From: Spiroplasma endosymbiont of Lonchoptera lutea | GTDB taxonomy: Bacteria; Bacillota_I; Bacilli_A; Mycoplasmatales; Nriv7 | DNA: 64,000 nucleotides | Assembly: GCF_964019715.1 (NCBI RefSeq) | Contig: NZ_OZ026463.1 | Location: 1,066,220-1,130,219, forward strand | Reading direction: 5' to 3' | Shown: in pieces, positions 9,265 through 21,207 of the stretch | Position numbering within the stretch: the stretch's first letter is position 1 | Layout: the number at the start of each line of letters is the position of its first letter | Notes under the pieces: model-generated | Told to the model about the DNA's origin: nothing | The model's database searches: none | What the model saw: the letters and a program-made list of their open reading frames with translations, nothing else | Program-made: the position numbers and the translations under genes

Positions 9265-9753
9265 ATGAAAATTTTAAATATAATAGCTCTTTTGGGGCTG
9301 ACAACATTGCCAATAGTTGGGTGTTCTAAAAAAGAAAATAAACCAATATTACAAATTAAGAATGAGTCATACGAATTAAACTTAAAAAAATCAAAATTAA
9401 CACTTAAATCATCAAAAGATGACAACAGCAAGTGAAATTAAAAATGAGAAATAAAAGTTAATGTAGAAAATGAATTTATGCCCAAAAACTTGCCTCCGCG
9501 AATGAAACTTAATGATTGAGAATTTTATGTTGATAAAAATGACAAGATTACACTACCAATATTAAAATCATTAGAATATGATTTAAATTGAGAAAAAAAC
9601 AGTGAACCAAGATATTGAGAAAATAAAGATTTTTTATCATATCAAAATAAAAAATTAAAAAACATAAAAATGAAAATACAAGAATGAGATAAAAATGAAA
9701 GATATGCCAAATGAAAAATATTAGAATTTAAAACTGAATTTAAAAATAATTAA
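9265..9753 (+). pseudogene. lipoprotein gene with phage-shared domain, nonsense mutation
   Basis: ATG 9265 follows AAGGAG. The signal peptide ends in a lipobox (LPIVGC, Cys20), so the product would be membrane-anchored by a lipidated Cys. Residues from about 33 match the N-terminal domain of the phage large protein. A CAA-to-TAA change (9439-9441) stops translation at 58 residues; beyond it the frame stays open to TAA 9751-9753, giving an original length of about 162. A TATAAT box lies near 9214-9219. Function of the domain unknown. Confidence 0.8.
9357..9735 (+). repeat. domain-sized repeat shared with 7459-7826
   Basis: Second member of the near-identical pair, here fused to a lipoprotein signal peptide. 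It keeps the five-A version of the run and carries the nonsense codon absent from the phage copy. Confidence 0.9.
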
Positions 9754-9831
9754 ACTGTTAAAATCGCTACCCCAAAATGTAGCTTTATATGACGATACTG
9801 CTCTTAAACAATTTTTTCATTTTTTCTATTT

Positions 9832-9873
9832 TGACAAAATAAAAAAGCAGTATTTAAGTTTAAATACTGCTTT
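9832..9873 (-). terminator. terminator of the ankyrin-OTU gene
   Basis: Near-perfect 13-14 pair stem (AAAGCAGTATTTAA / TTAAATACTGCTTT). On the minus strand the hairpin is followed by TTTTATTTTG, so it serves the minus-strand gene ending at 10006; on plus the downstream T content is weaker. The rest of 9754-10005 holds no gene. Confidence 0.75.
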
Positions 9874-10005
9874 AGTAAAAATATTTTTAATCTTAATTTA
9901 AATTAGATAATTAACAAATATATTAAAATTAAAATTTGAAGTCAGGTTATTTCTGCATAACACATATAAGAAATATTTTAATTTTTTAATTAATAATGTT
10001 AAATT

Positions 10006-12600
10006 TTATTCTACTCCTAGTCAATCGCCTTCAGTGTTGGTTATAATGACAAAACCATCATTTTCATTATCTAATATTTCAAAATAACCATTTATTTGTT
10101 CGAAATGAAGTACTATTACTTTTACAAAAGTGTTGAAATCTTCATTTGTGACAATTCCGCCTCAACCAGAATGGTCATTTATAACAAATTTATTTTTAAT
10201 AATTTTTATAATGTTTGCTGGTGAATTTTTATTTTGTTTGATTTCATTTCATGTGTTTTTGTTAATTTTAATTTTTAATTTATCATGGGCTAGAAATTTA
10301 TATCATTTTTCAATGTTATCATAAACATTATGATGAATTGAAGTTGGCAACGCAATATCAGATGTTGCGTGATGATGAAAAGCAAAATATATTCATGTTC
10401 CTGCAATTGCTAATCCTCCAATTACTAAGGATAGACCTAGAGTTTCCGGAACCAGAGCGGCAGCGGTACCAGTTTCTCCAGCTATAACTCCACCTTCAAC
10501 TGCTGCTGTTTCGGCCATAGTAATTGTTTCTGCAGCGGCTAAGCTTTCTGTTGTGTTTGTTGATAAGAGCGGAGTCATTTCCATTGCTTCTGCATTTGTG
10601 ACACTAGTAGCGGCGGTACCAGTGACAGTCATTTTTGTTCCATAAGCTGTTAATGCGCCCCCACTTAAAGCTGCTAATCCAGTATTTGTTAATTTTTCTT
10701 TAAAAGCTTTTTTATCGTTTTCCGGTAATGTTTGATAATAACGATTAATTTCATTTAATTTTTTTAATTTTTCTTCTTTTGAAAGCGTGTTGTATTTATT
10801 TATTGCCTTGGTAGCTATTATTTGTGCGTTGATAATATTTTTGTTTATTGATTTATTTACTACCGGGACATTTTGCTTGATTTTATTATTGTTTTTAATT
10901 AAGTTAATTTCTAAATTTTCATCATTTTTTAAACTTTTTTCTTCTGTTTTTTTATCTACAAAATGATATTCATCTTTTTGTAATAGGGTTGTTGTTGGTT
11001 CTGGTGCATTGATAATATTACCTTGATTAGCATCATCATCCTCATTATTGTTAGATAAAATAGTATGGTGTTGCGCGTGATCATCAACCGGTAATTTAAT
11101 TGACTTTGTATCTGATTTTGGGGTTGTTGGTGGTAAATTATCTGGTCTTTTTGTTGTATCAACTACCGGGATATTTCCCTGATTGTCATTAATAGCAATA
11201 GGGTGGTTTGTTCGATTTTCTTCTGGTGTTAAAGCAAAATTATAATGATTGTGAATACCAGAGCCTTTTGTAAGTTCAACATAATATATCGCTATGTTAT
11301 TATTATTTGAATTTTGATTAATTGGTTGATAAAAACCATTATTATTTACGCTAATATTAGCATTTAAAATATTACTCATTGCTATTATTTCTGGTGTCCC
11401 ACCTCACGTTGAAGGTTGTCGCATTATTTCTAAGTAATTAGTATCAATATCATTATTATCTTGAATAAGACTTCTAAATGTTAATTCGCCATTGCGATTT
11501 GGAATTGTGTCTAAATTTGATTGTATATAATCAACAACGCGATTACGAAAGAAATTTATAACTAGATTATTTGCTGTTTGATCTTGATATCATAATTGAT
11601 TTAGAATTCTATTATTTTCTAAATCATATTGTTGTAGTAATTTGTGGATATGTAATAAATATTTTAAATTTTCTTCACCAAATAATTGGATAAATCGATT
11701 TCTAAATTCTTCATTATTATTTCTCACTGGCAATAAGTAAGATGTTGATACCGACCAAAACAAACAACTATTATCCGCTGGAACATCATACAGATTATTT
11801 TGATTTATTACTCTAGTATTTTTGTTTTGTGTTTCGCTAGTTCCGACCTGGCCACCCACCATTCTGCCATCGCCACGTTGTTGTTGTGAACTTCCGGAAC
11901 CATTTACATTTATATTGCTGCCAGCACCTTGGTTAGTTGTATCGCTATTGCCATTTGACCCGGCACTATCATTATTACCGGGGGCGTCTTGTACAGCATT
12001 TAGAGTACTTGATTTTTTAGCAAGTTTAAATGTCGCTTTGGCTGTGCCGGGTCAAACATTTGGAGCAGGTGAAATAATATCTGCCGAATTATCTGTTATA
12101 TTTTGAACATATAATTGTCCAGGTAAAATACCTAGATTTTTAATTTCTTCATTTTTTTCAATAAAGGCATTTAAAATTGTTTCGGGACTATTATCTGATA
12201 TTTCTCCTAACTCAGTTTGGGTAATAAAAGTTGATAATCAAGGAACAAATACTTTAAAACTAATTGTATTTGTTCCTAATAATTTTTTTAATTTATCTTT
12301 GATTTGTTCTTGCACAGTATCATCTTGTGTTTTCCTGTCTAATCGGTCTTTTCATTTTTTAAATTCTTTTAAAAGATTTTTCACTTCTGTATAACCTTTG
12401 CGTGCTGCATAATGTAAAGCAGTATTACCATTATTGTCTGTTATATTAACATCAGCACCATGAGCAAGTAATATTTTCACAAACTGAATTTGATTCTTCT
12501 GTGTTGCAAAATGTAAAGGTGTTCAATTGTTAACCTTTTTATTTGATTCATTAATATTAATTTTGTCTTTACTATTTTTATTTGTGATTAATTTAATAAA
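10006..12600 (-). pseudogene. 5'-truncated Spaid-like ankyrin-OTU protein
   Basis: Open minus-strand frame of 865 codons with no start because IS30 cuts it at 12601. Order in the fragment: end of one ankyrin repeat, then repeats at about 25-80 (NNWTPLHFA..., GNTALHYAARKGY); a charged linker and a Gly/Asn-rich spacer (about 180-265); an OTU cysteine-protease domain about 265-460 with DNSCLFW (Cys279), the WGGTPEI motif and NHYN (His452); an Asn/Asp-rich linker; an Ala/Gly/Thr-rich stretch and a membrane helix near 722-741; then about 125 residues. Ankyrin repeats plus OTU deubiquitinase plus C-terminal hydrophobic region is the plan of Spaid, the male-killing factor of Spiroplasma poulsonii. 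Signal peptide and further repeats would lie in the missing 5' part, not found in this window. The catalytic residues look intact; the gene is probably silent unless the IS supplies a start. Confidence 0.85.
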
Positions 12601-13666
12601 CCTGAAATGTAAAATTATTTTAAAAAGGACACTTATATAAAAAACAAATTGTGTTAATTCTATAATTAAGAAAAGAAAGGAATTAGCACAATGTATAAGT
12701 ATCTGACTATTGAATCAATAATAGCAATAAAAGAATATAAAAGTTATGGATTTTCTATTCGTAAAATAGCAAAAGCAATTGATTATAGTAAATCAACTGT
12801 ACACAGAGTTTGTAAATTATTAAATCAAAACTTATTACCATTAGAAATATTGAATCAAGTTCAAAAAAATAAACAAAATGCAGGTAGAAAATTAATAATT
12901 TTAACTTTAACAGAAATTAATACTATCAATCATTTGTTAATTACTAAAAATTATGCTCTTGATATAATTGCTGATTTTTTAAAGAAAAATAAAATAAAAA
13001 ATATTTCAACAAAAACTTTATATAACATGTTTAAAACAAATCGAATGGGTTTTGATGAAAAAAATTTATTGAGAAAAAGCAAAAATAAACCTCATAAACA
13101 AAAAGAAACTAAGGGCAGAATTAATAATTGTAAATCTATTCATGAAAGAAATTTAATCATTCCAAATATTAAAAATATACAAGAATTTGGCCATTTAGAG
13201 GGAGATAATATCGTTGGTAAAGATCATAAAAGTTCTATTATTACTTTAGCTGATATATGATCAAAAACCATAATTCCTTTGAAAACTAAAAATCATAAAG
13301 CAGAAAGTATTACACAAAGTATAATAAAATTTATTTCAAAATTAATACCAGGAACAATTAAAACTATTACTTTTGATCGTGGTAAAGAATTTAGTAAATG
13401 AAAATTAATTGAAAAAAATTGTAATGTTAAAATTTATTTTGCAGATGCCGGAAAACCTTGTTAAAGAGGTTTAAACGAGAACAATAATGGTATTTTAAGA
13501 AGATATTTACCAAAATCTACTGATTTATCTTCATATAAACAAAAAGACTTAAATTCTATAGCATTTCAAATTAATTCTACACCCAGAAAATCATTATCTT
13601 ATAAAAGACCAATAGATTTAATACAATTATTTTAAAAAACTGTCCCATTTATATTTACAATTCAGG
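12601..13666 (+). mobile_element. IS30-family element, copy A
   Basis: 1066 bp between CCTGAAATGTAAAATTA and its imperfect inverted complement. Left flank is the ankyrin-OTU gene, right flank the microvirus genome; no target duplication between these flanks, but its right flank AGA matches the left flank of copy B. Confidence 0.95.
12691..13635 (+). pseudogene. IS30 transposase, nonsense mutated
   Basis: 314-codon DDE transposase with N-terminal HTH (FSIRKIAKAIDYSKSTVHR). In this copy CAA has become TAA at 13462-13464, just after ADAGKPC and before the catalytic Glu segment (RGLNENNNG), and EGDTIVG reads EGDNIVG. The product would lack the last DDE residue. Confidence 0.9.
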
Positions 13667-13956
13667 AGATTTAAAGTTTCTATCGCCGAGTTTGGCAACT
13701 GCGATAAATCAACATACGAACCGGCTCTAAAATTCAAATTTACAATTTCGCCAGTTCCGTATTTATCAATCATTTCATTTAAAGTCGTACCAACTCCAGC
13801 TTCTTGGATTTCATTATACATATTTGCTTCTTTACTAACTCGTAAAGAAACTTTACCAGTATCTTTACTAATAACTCTTTCATAAATTTTATATTCAGCT
13901 TTACCACTTTCAGAAGGAATACTGACATTTTCAAATTCTTTATAAATTTTTCTCAT
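13667..13956 (-). pseudogene. microvirus VP3 scaffolding protein, N-terminal part
   Basis: ATG at 13954-13956; 96 codons up to the IS30 junction. Charged, helical-looking protein with DKYGTGEIVNL and LSQLPNSAIETLN, which resembles the YG..., ALN-type region of gokushovirus internal scaffolding proteins. Joining to 17991 downward (one AGA removed) gives 141 residues ending in GIEENEEK, with its end overlapping the VP1 start. VP3 guides procapsid assembly and is absent from mature particles. As integrated, the gene is interrupted. Confidence 0.85.
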
Positions 13957-14299
13957 CTTTATTAACATCTTTCTTAAAATTTTTAACTTTTTTATGATAT
14001 TTTTTATTCCAAGCATTAACTCAAGATGAATAACCATGTTCATCTAAATAATCTTTTAATATATCTAAATCTTTATGAATATTTTTAGTTTTAAGATATA
14101 TTGATCTAATTGTTTCGATAATTAAAACAATAATGCCAGTACCAATTAACATCGCTGAAATAATCACATAAGCCGGTCAATTAATATTTAAATGAGTAGG
14201 TCCAATAAAACAAATAATAATCCCAGCTATAAAAAATAATGATGAAATTCCAAAGACTTTTAAAAACATAATAATGTCTTTAATACTAATTTTTGACAT
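13940..14299 (-). CDS. microvirus membrane protein, 119 aa
   Basis: Starts at ATG 14297-14299 with an AGAAAGGA ribosome site that sits inside a hairpin. Two strong membrane helices (about 12-33 and 43-64), then a lysine-rich coiled C-terminal region (KTKNIHKDLDILKDYL, KKYHKK). Stop overlaps the VP3 start by 17 bases. Function is unknown to me; a host-exit or membrane-association role is possible because the host has no cell wall. Confidence 0.75.
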
Positions 14300-14305
14300 A
14301 AAAAA

Positions 14306-14332
14306 TTCCTTTCTCTTGTTTTGAGAAAGGAA
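14306..14332. promoter_or_regulatory. hairpin over ribosome site
   Basis: TTCCTTTCTC / GAGAAAGGAA, ten pairs, seven-base loop. On minus the first-read arm lies upstream and the second contains the ribosome site of the 119-aa gene, so the hairpin could limit its translation. A smaller repeat (GGAATTA / TAATTCC, 14357-14377) follows upstream. An origin role is an alternative. Confidence 0.5.
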
Positions 14333-14392
14333 CAGATGGTACAATATACCAGGGAAGGAATTACTACTATTAATTCCTTTCTCATATGTTAA

Positions 14393-14551
14393 TTATACAA
14401 AAAAGAAATTATTTTTCAATAATTTCTTTTTTTTAGAAATTTCTTTATTTATTTCATTTACTTTTTTAAAAGTCTTAACCACAAATACAACGATAGTTAT
14501 AAATAAACCAGTATTTAACATTCAAAATGTTAAATATAAACCCTGAGCCAT
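14393..14551 (-). CDS. microvirus small membrane protein, 52 aa
   Basis: ATG directly follows the stop of the basic-protein gene. One membrane helix (about 5-25) then a lysine-rich tail (VNEINKEISKKKK). The last codons form one arm of the terminator hairpin. Single-helix basic protein of unknown role. Confidence 0.7.
14399..14434. terminator. bidirectional terminator in microvirus
   Basis: AAGAAATTATT / AATAATTTCTT stem with A/T tracts on both sides. On minus it overlaps the end of the 52-aa gene and is followed by TTTTTT, ending the virus transcript before the 119-aa gene. Confidence 0.7.
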
Positions 14552-14674
14552 TTAGAATCTTATTCCACCACGAGATGTAGAACGAAATAAATTAGCTGCA
14601 CGAACAGTTTTAGCTGTAGTGCTCAAATAACGACGATGTGCTTTAGTATTTTTAACTTTTTTACGAAATGCCAT
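14552..14674 (-). CDS. microvirus small basic DNA-binding-type protein, 40 aa
   Basis: Strong AAGGAGG ribosome site seven bases before ATG 14672-14674. Thirteen Arg/Lys/His in 40 residues, no acidic residue, ending in GGIRF. Corresponds in size and charge to the DNA-condensing J-like protein of microviruses, which enters the particle with the ssDNA. Role inferred from composition and position after Rep. Confidence 0.75.
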   Translation of the reverse strand: MAFRKKVKNTKAHRRYLSTTAKTVRAANLFRSTSRGGIRF

Positions 14675-14711
14675 TTTAAATTACCTCCTTATGTGTAATA
14701 ATATATTAAAG

Positions 14712-15665
14712 CTATTTGTTATTTTTAACAATACGCTTTAAATTCTTAACTCTTTCGTGAAGAATATGTTGCTGATTACCTAATAAGCCAACATAACCTA
14801 TACCGGATTCCTGAACAGAAGTAGTTAAATGAAATTTCGCATTAACAATGCGATTTTTTTTTATCATTTCTAAATGCTTAGCATTCTGTTTTTCATAAAG
14901 TCGGTCAAAATAACGCGGTGGTTGAAGTTTTAATAATCCTTTTTCCGTATTCAAATTAATAACATCATATTGATAAATATCTTTAAAGTTATCTTCAAAA
15001 TAGTTTTTGCCAATACCTTTACTCATATACAACTTTTCGGGTTCAATACCTAACTCTTTATAAGCTAATTTATTAGCTTTTTTTAAAGTATAGCGAGCAA
15101 CATAACCAGCACTCTGATAAGTAACCCGACCAATCTTATGCATTCCCTTTCCTCAAATCTTGTCAACAACTTTACTAATATAATAAGGATGACCTAGTTT
15201 TGAGACCTCTCCGGTCAACTCTAAGTCATTTAATGGCAGACCAAAGAAACAGATGTGATAATGGGGTCTCTGTGTGCGAGAGCCATATTCTGAACTTGCT
15301 AAGTACTTAATATTTCTAATATTCTGACGAGTAAAAAATTGGCGTAAATTTTCAGTAAATCTCCTTAAATCAGAATACCGACAAGTATATCTGCCTTCAT
15401 TATTAGTAGGAATAAACTCATCAGCATAAGTCAAAGTAATAAACCAATTATCATTAGAACTTTTACACTCTAACGCTGAACGCACTGCTCATTCCTTAGA
15501 ATTATCTAATTTACATCCGATACACTTACGACAAGGAACAGCATTGTTATTTTCATAATAGCGGTTCATATCTTTTGTAAGTTTTTCAATAGAATTAAAT
15601 CTTTTAAATTTTGCTTTTTCACCTTTTTTCAAGTTATAAACTTGAATTGGTTTTAAACATCCCAT
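14712..15665 (-). CDS. microvirus replication initiator (VP4, HUH endonuclease), 317 aa
   Basis: Rolling-circle initiator that nicks the replicative form. N-terminal Cys cluster PCRKCIGC (Cys45, 48, 51) followed by LDNSKEWAVR, typical of gokushovirus VP4; metal-binding HUH motif RPHYH (His135, His137); paired tyrosines in YVARY (Tyr188, Tyr192). ATG 15663-15665 was chosen because AGGAGA precedes it and GCLKP is the family's usual N-terminus; a longer start 36 bases upstream runs into the hairpin. Length agrees with SpV4-type Rep (about 320). All motifs intact. Confidence 0.93.
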
Positions 15666-15687
15666 AAATTCTCCTAAAAATTTTTTG

Positions 15688-15734
15688 CTGCAACGAGGCA
15701 TATCTCTCTTGAAATATAATATGCCCCGTTGCAG
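15688..15734 (-). terminator. hairpin between VP2 and Rep
   Basis: 16-base arms CTGCAACGAGGCATAT / ATATGCCCCGTTGCAG with one mismatch. It lies nine bases after the VP2 stop; on minus it is followed by CAAAAAATTTTT, a weak U-tract. Either a terminator/attenuator reducing Rep transcription after the capsid genes, or part of the virus origin. Confidence 0.65.
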
Positions 15735-15743
15735 TCAAGAAAT

Positions 15744-16175
15744 TTATTTTATAAATTTCGCCGACGAAACAATCAAATTTTTCAAATTATTTCGATATAA
15801 ATCAGTACGCATATTAGTTCCTTTTGCACTTGCTAAATCACCGATTAAACGAGCACTTGAACTAATAATATTAGAAGCAATACCAGTAATAGCTCCAGCT
15901 GCTTGCCCGCCGGCTCCACTAGAACCGGCGGGAACAGCTCCAGCTGCACTAGTAAAAGCAGCAAGGGGATTAACCCCTGCTTTTTTCATATCAGTAATTC
16001 CGCGTTGTCATTGGGTATTGGCCATTCGCTCTTGAAAATCACGATTTATCTGATTTTGAACACGAGCACTACTTGGACCAATACCAAAAAAATCACTTAA
16101 ATCTTGTCTAATACTTTGATTATAACTAGATTGTGGATTTTCATTAGTAAGATGTATATCTTTAAAATCATTCAT
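15744..16175 (-). CDS. microvirus VP2 (DNA pilot protein), 143 aa
   Basis: Minor virion protein that delivers the genome. Family signature visible: ERMANTQWQRGITDMKKAGVNPLAA, followed by a Gly/Ala-rich stretch with AGAVPAGSSGAGGQAAG and a helical region. 143 residues is short for gokushovirus VP2 (often 150-250) but complete. Starts 11 bases after the VP1 stop, so the two are co-transcribed. Confidence 0.88.
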
Positions 16176-16186
16176 ATATAAACTTT

Positions 16187-17866
16187 CTAAATTCTATCAA
16201 TACCGGGAATACTAAATACCGGCATTGGTCGTTCATGTTTAACTTCGAAATAAAAATCAGCTTGAAATTGTGGCATATCATTAGTTGATTTAACAGCAAG
16301 TGTGCGATCAATATTAGCCTTATCTTCTCGCAATCATTCAGCAGACAATTTCGGTAAAGCAGAATAATTATCACCATAGTGATAATAATCTAAACCTTTA
16401 TCAACACTACGCATCATTCCAGTAATTTTATTAAATTTAGTACGATAAGAAGCTCAAGCTTCATTATAACCAAAAATTTCATCATCAACAGTGGTATCAC
16501 CACCACTAAAATAAATCTCTTTATTTTTAATTGGTTGTTCACCAATATTAGCAAATATTGGGTCATAAAAATCATTACGAGTACTACGAGTTCATAATTG
16601 TTCTAATCCCTGTTGATATGAATGTTCATATCGAACAGCAGCAACCAAAATTAAATAACCATGTTCTAAAAAAGTTTTATTAATTAAACTTTCACTTAAA
16701 AAACTTTCACCAAAAGCAGATAAATTCGCTTGAGCACTATCAGAAACAGTACTTGAAGTTTGCGGAACAGTATTAACATTTAAGGGTTTTCGATAACCAC
16801 CTAAATATTCAGCACGCTGTTGTGTTGCATCAAGCGAATTAACACCAAAATGAGAACGCAAATATTCAACATAACGTGTACCGCTACGAGCATCTTTTTC
16901 TAACATATGCTGATATGTTATTGCTTGTCGTAAATCATTAATAGAAATACCTGTTGCTTGCGATAAATCAGTATATAAATTATTAGGATAAACAGGTTTT
17001 TTTGTTACAGGGTCAAGAGTATCTGTAATAAGATTAGCAGTTGTAGAAGAAGAACCTTCACCAAATGATTGACTAACTGCAACTATATTACCTGTACCAT
17101 CTGCTGAACTAGTAAATTTTTTACCATCACTTCTAGAAAATGTTAATGGAGAATGTTCACCTGTAATAACTTCATCTAATTTCGTATAAACAGGAGCAAT
17201 ACCACCAATATTTAAATTAATAGCATTACCTTTTTGTGGCTTCGGCAAAGCACTAGTAAAATAATCATGATATTTATTAACTATAAAAGGTTTACCACCT
17301 AATTCTAAATCTTTAATTCAATTAGTACCATTAGAACCAGTAGCAGTAGAATTAGTTTTATTAATATGAGCTACTGATTGTAAATTTTGGTCACGAAATC
17401 AATCATTGACAATTTGGGTATAAGCCCGAAAAGGCAAAGCATTAACTTTTAAACCTTTTTTATTAACAGGTAAACCCATATAATCAGCAATAGTACCAAT
17501 CTTTCAACCATCAGTAGTAGGAGAACTAACAGTTGGCACTAAAACTTCGTTAACAACAGCTCAAGGGTCTTTATTCTCACCAAAGAATTTTTTAAAATCA
17601 TCTCAAATAATCCGATTTGGAACAAAAAAACCATAAATATCAATATTGGCAACATCCATAATCGGTTTTAACATCGTAGTTTGCCGAATAAGAGCTTTAA
17701 TATTAAGCTTAACATTATCACCAGGTAAAATCTCATCTAAATAAATCGGAACTAAATCACCAGCATTAAAAGCAGTAATAAGTTTACTATTTCTAACAAA
17801 CATTGAATGTTGTGGCGAACTATTTAAAGTATTTCCAAAATTATAAACTAGTTTATTTTTCTTCAT
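16187..17866 (-). CDS. microvirus major capsid protein VP1, 559 aa
   Basis: Single-jelly-roll capsid protein of gokushoviruses. The N-terminus carries the family pattern of HSMFVRNSKLITAFNAGDLVP, then ILPGDNVKLN and TTMLKPIMDVANIDIYGFFVP. A Gly/Ser/Asn-rich middle would be the three-fold protrusion loop, and the C-terminal half ends with FYFEVKHERPMPVFSIPGID. Length matches SpV4 VP1 (about 550). The start overlaps the VP3 end. No inactivating change seen. Confidence 0.95.
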
Positions 17867-17991
17867 TTTCTTCTATTCCTTTTATATTTAAATCATCTTT
17901 AACATGTTCTTGTTTTTTCTTTAAAGAATCATCACTTAAACTTCTTAAATAATCATTAATAACATCTAAATTATCAATATTTTTTAAAAGA
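17853..17991 (-). pseudogene. microvirus VP3 scaffolding protein, C-terminal part
   Basis: Frame entering from IS30 copy B: LKNIDNLDVINDYLRSL... to TAA 17853-17855, 14 bases inside VP1. It continues in frame from the N-terminal part at 13667-13956 once the IS30 and one AGA are removed (426 bases in total including stop). Confidence 0.85.
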
Positions 17992-19053
17992 CCTGAAATG
18001 TAAAATTAAAAAGGACACTTATAATAAAAAACAAATTGTGTTAATTCTATAATTAAGAAAAGAAAGGAATTAGCACAATGTATAAGTATCTGACTATTGA
18101 ATCAATAATAGCAATAAAAGAATATAAAAGTTATGGATTTTCTATTCGTAAAATAGCAAAAGCAATTGATTATAGTAAATCAACTGTACACAGAGTTTGT
18201 AAATTATTAAATCAAAACTTATTACCATTAGAAATATTGAATCAAGTTCAAAAAAATAAACAAAATGCAGGTAGAAAATTAATAATTTTAACTTTAACAG
18301 AAATTAATACTATCAATCATTTGTTAATTACTAAAAATTATGCTCTTGATATAATTGCTGATTTTTTAAAGAAAAATAAAATAAAAAATATTTCAACAAA
18401 AACTTTATATAACATGTTTAAAACAAATCGAATGGGTTTTGATGAAAAAAATTTATTGAGAAAAGGCAAAAATAAACCTCATAAACAAAAAGAAACTAGG
18501 GGCAGAATTAATAATTGTAAATCTATTCATGAAAGAAATTTAATCATTCCAAATATTAAAAATATACAAGAATTTGGCCATTTAGAGGGAGATACTATCG
18601 TTGGTAAAGATCATAAAAGTTCTATTATTACTTTAGCTGATATATGATCAAAAACCATAATTCCTTTGAAAACTAAAAATCATAAAGCAGAAAGTATTAC
18701 ACAAAGTATAATAAAATTTATTTCAAAATTAATACCAGGAACAATTAAAACTATTACTTTTGATCGTGGTAAAGAATTTAGTAAATGAAAATTAATTGAA
18801 AAAAATTGTAATGTTAAAATTTATTTTGCAGATGCCGGCAAACCTTGTCAAAGAGGTTTAAATGAGAACAATAATGGTATTTTAAGAAGATATTTACCAA
18901 AATCTACTGATTTATCTTCATATAAACAAAAAGACTTAAATTCTATAGCATTTCAAATTAATTCTACACCCAGAAAATCATTATCTTATAAAAGACCAAT
19001 AGATTTAATACAATTATTTTAAAAAACTGTCCCATTTATATTTACAATTCAGG
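17992..19053 (+). mobile_element. IS30-family element, copy B
   Basis: 1062 bp, same orientation as copy A. Left flank ends in AGA of the microvirus; right flank is the host sequence before ligA. Transposase intact. Confidence 0.95.
18078..19022 (+). CDS. IS30 transposase, intact, 314 aa
   Basis: Reference copy for this window. N-terminal HTH, then DDE core: FGHLEGDTIVG (Asp), TFDRGKEF (Asp) and RGLNENNNGILRRYLPK (Glu). ATG follows AAGAAAGGAAT. Three Trp are TGA-coded... the product is therefore full length only under code 4. Confidence 0.93.
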
Positions 19054-19059
19054 TATGTT

Positions 19060-19094
19060 AAAAAGTCAATCAATAAATAATTGATTGACTTTTT
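19060..19094. terminator. bidirectional terminator upstream of ligA copy 1
   Basis: 15-pair perfect stem (AAAAAGTCAATCAAT and complement) with AAATA loop, ending in T-rich sequence on both strands. Repeated at 39895-39929. Confidence 0.8.
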
Positions 19095-19158
19095 ATTTAT
19101 TACTAGTTAGAGTTTAATTTATTAAATTATGAAGTAATTAGTCATAATTAATATATGT

Positions 19159-19164
19159 TATAAT
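19159..19164 (+). promoter_or_regulatory. -10 box of ligA-gatCAB
   Basis: TATAAT 31 bases before the ligA ATG; GGGGTGG ribosome site lies between. The same element precedes copy 2. Confidence 0.5.
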
Positions 19165-19194
19165 TTAATGGTAAAATATTATGGGGTGGCTCGA

Positions 19195-21201
<2,007 letters not shown>

Positions 21202-21207
21202 GTAGTA

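Larger units (their letters stand above)
13667..17991 (-). mobile_element. microvirus (SpV4-type) genome inserted between two IS30 copies
   Basis: Complete gene set of a gokushovirus-like ssDNA phage on one strand: VP3, VP1, VP2, Rep, small basic protein and two small membrane proteins. Length 4325 bases, or 4322 after removing a 3-base duplication (AGA at both inner ends), close to the 4.4-kb SpV4 genome. VP3 is split between the two ends and becomes one in-frame gene when the ends are joined without one AGA. So this is a circular genome opened at an IS30 inserted in VP3 and integrated by recombination with a chromosomal IS30. Excision by the reverse event would give a virus circle carrying IS30. 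Confidence 0.92.

Noticed and set aside
10130-10324. Plus-strand hydrophobic small open frame
   Set aside because: Antisense of the continuous 864-codon minus frame, no expression signals.
11822-12106. Plus-strand open frame opposite the ankyrin-OTU gene
   Set aside because: Pro/Leu-rich mirror of the coding strand, no ribosome site; the minus frame has recognisable domains.
12601-19053. IS30 composite transposon carrying the microvirus
   Set aside because: The AGA duplication lies on the inner flanks and the inner sequence closes into a circle with an intact VP3; outer flanks show no duplication. Recombination of an IS30-bearing circle explains this better.
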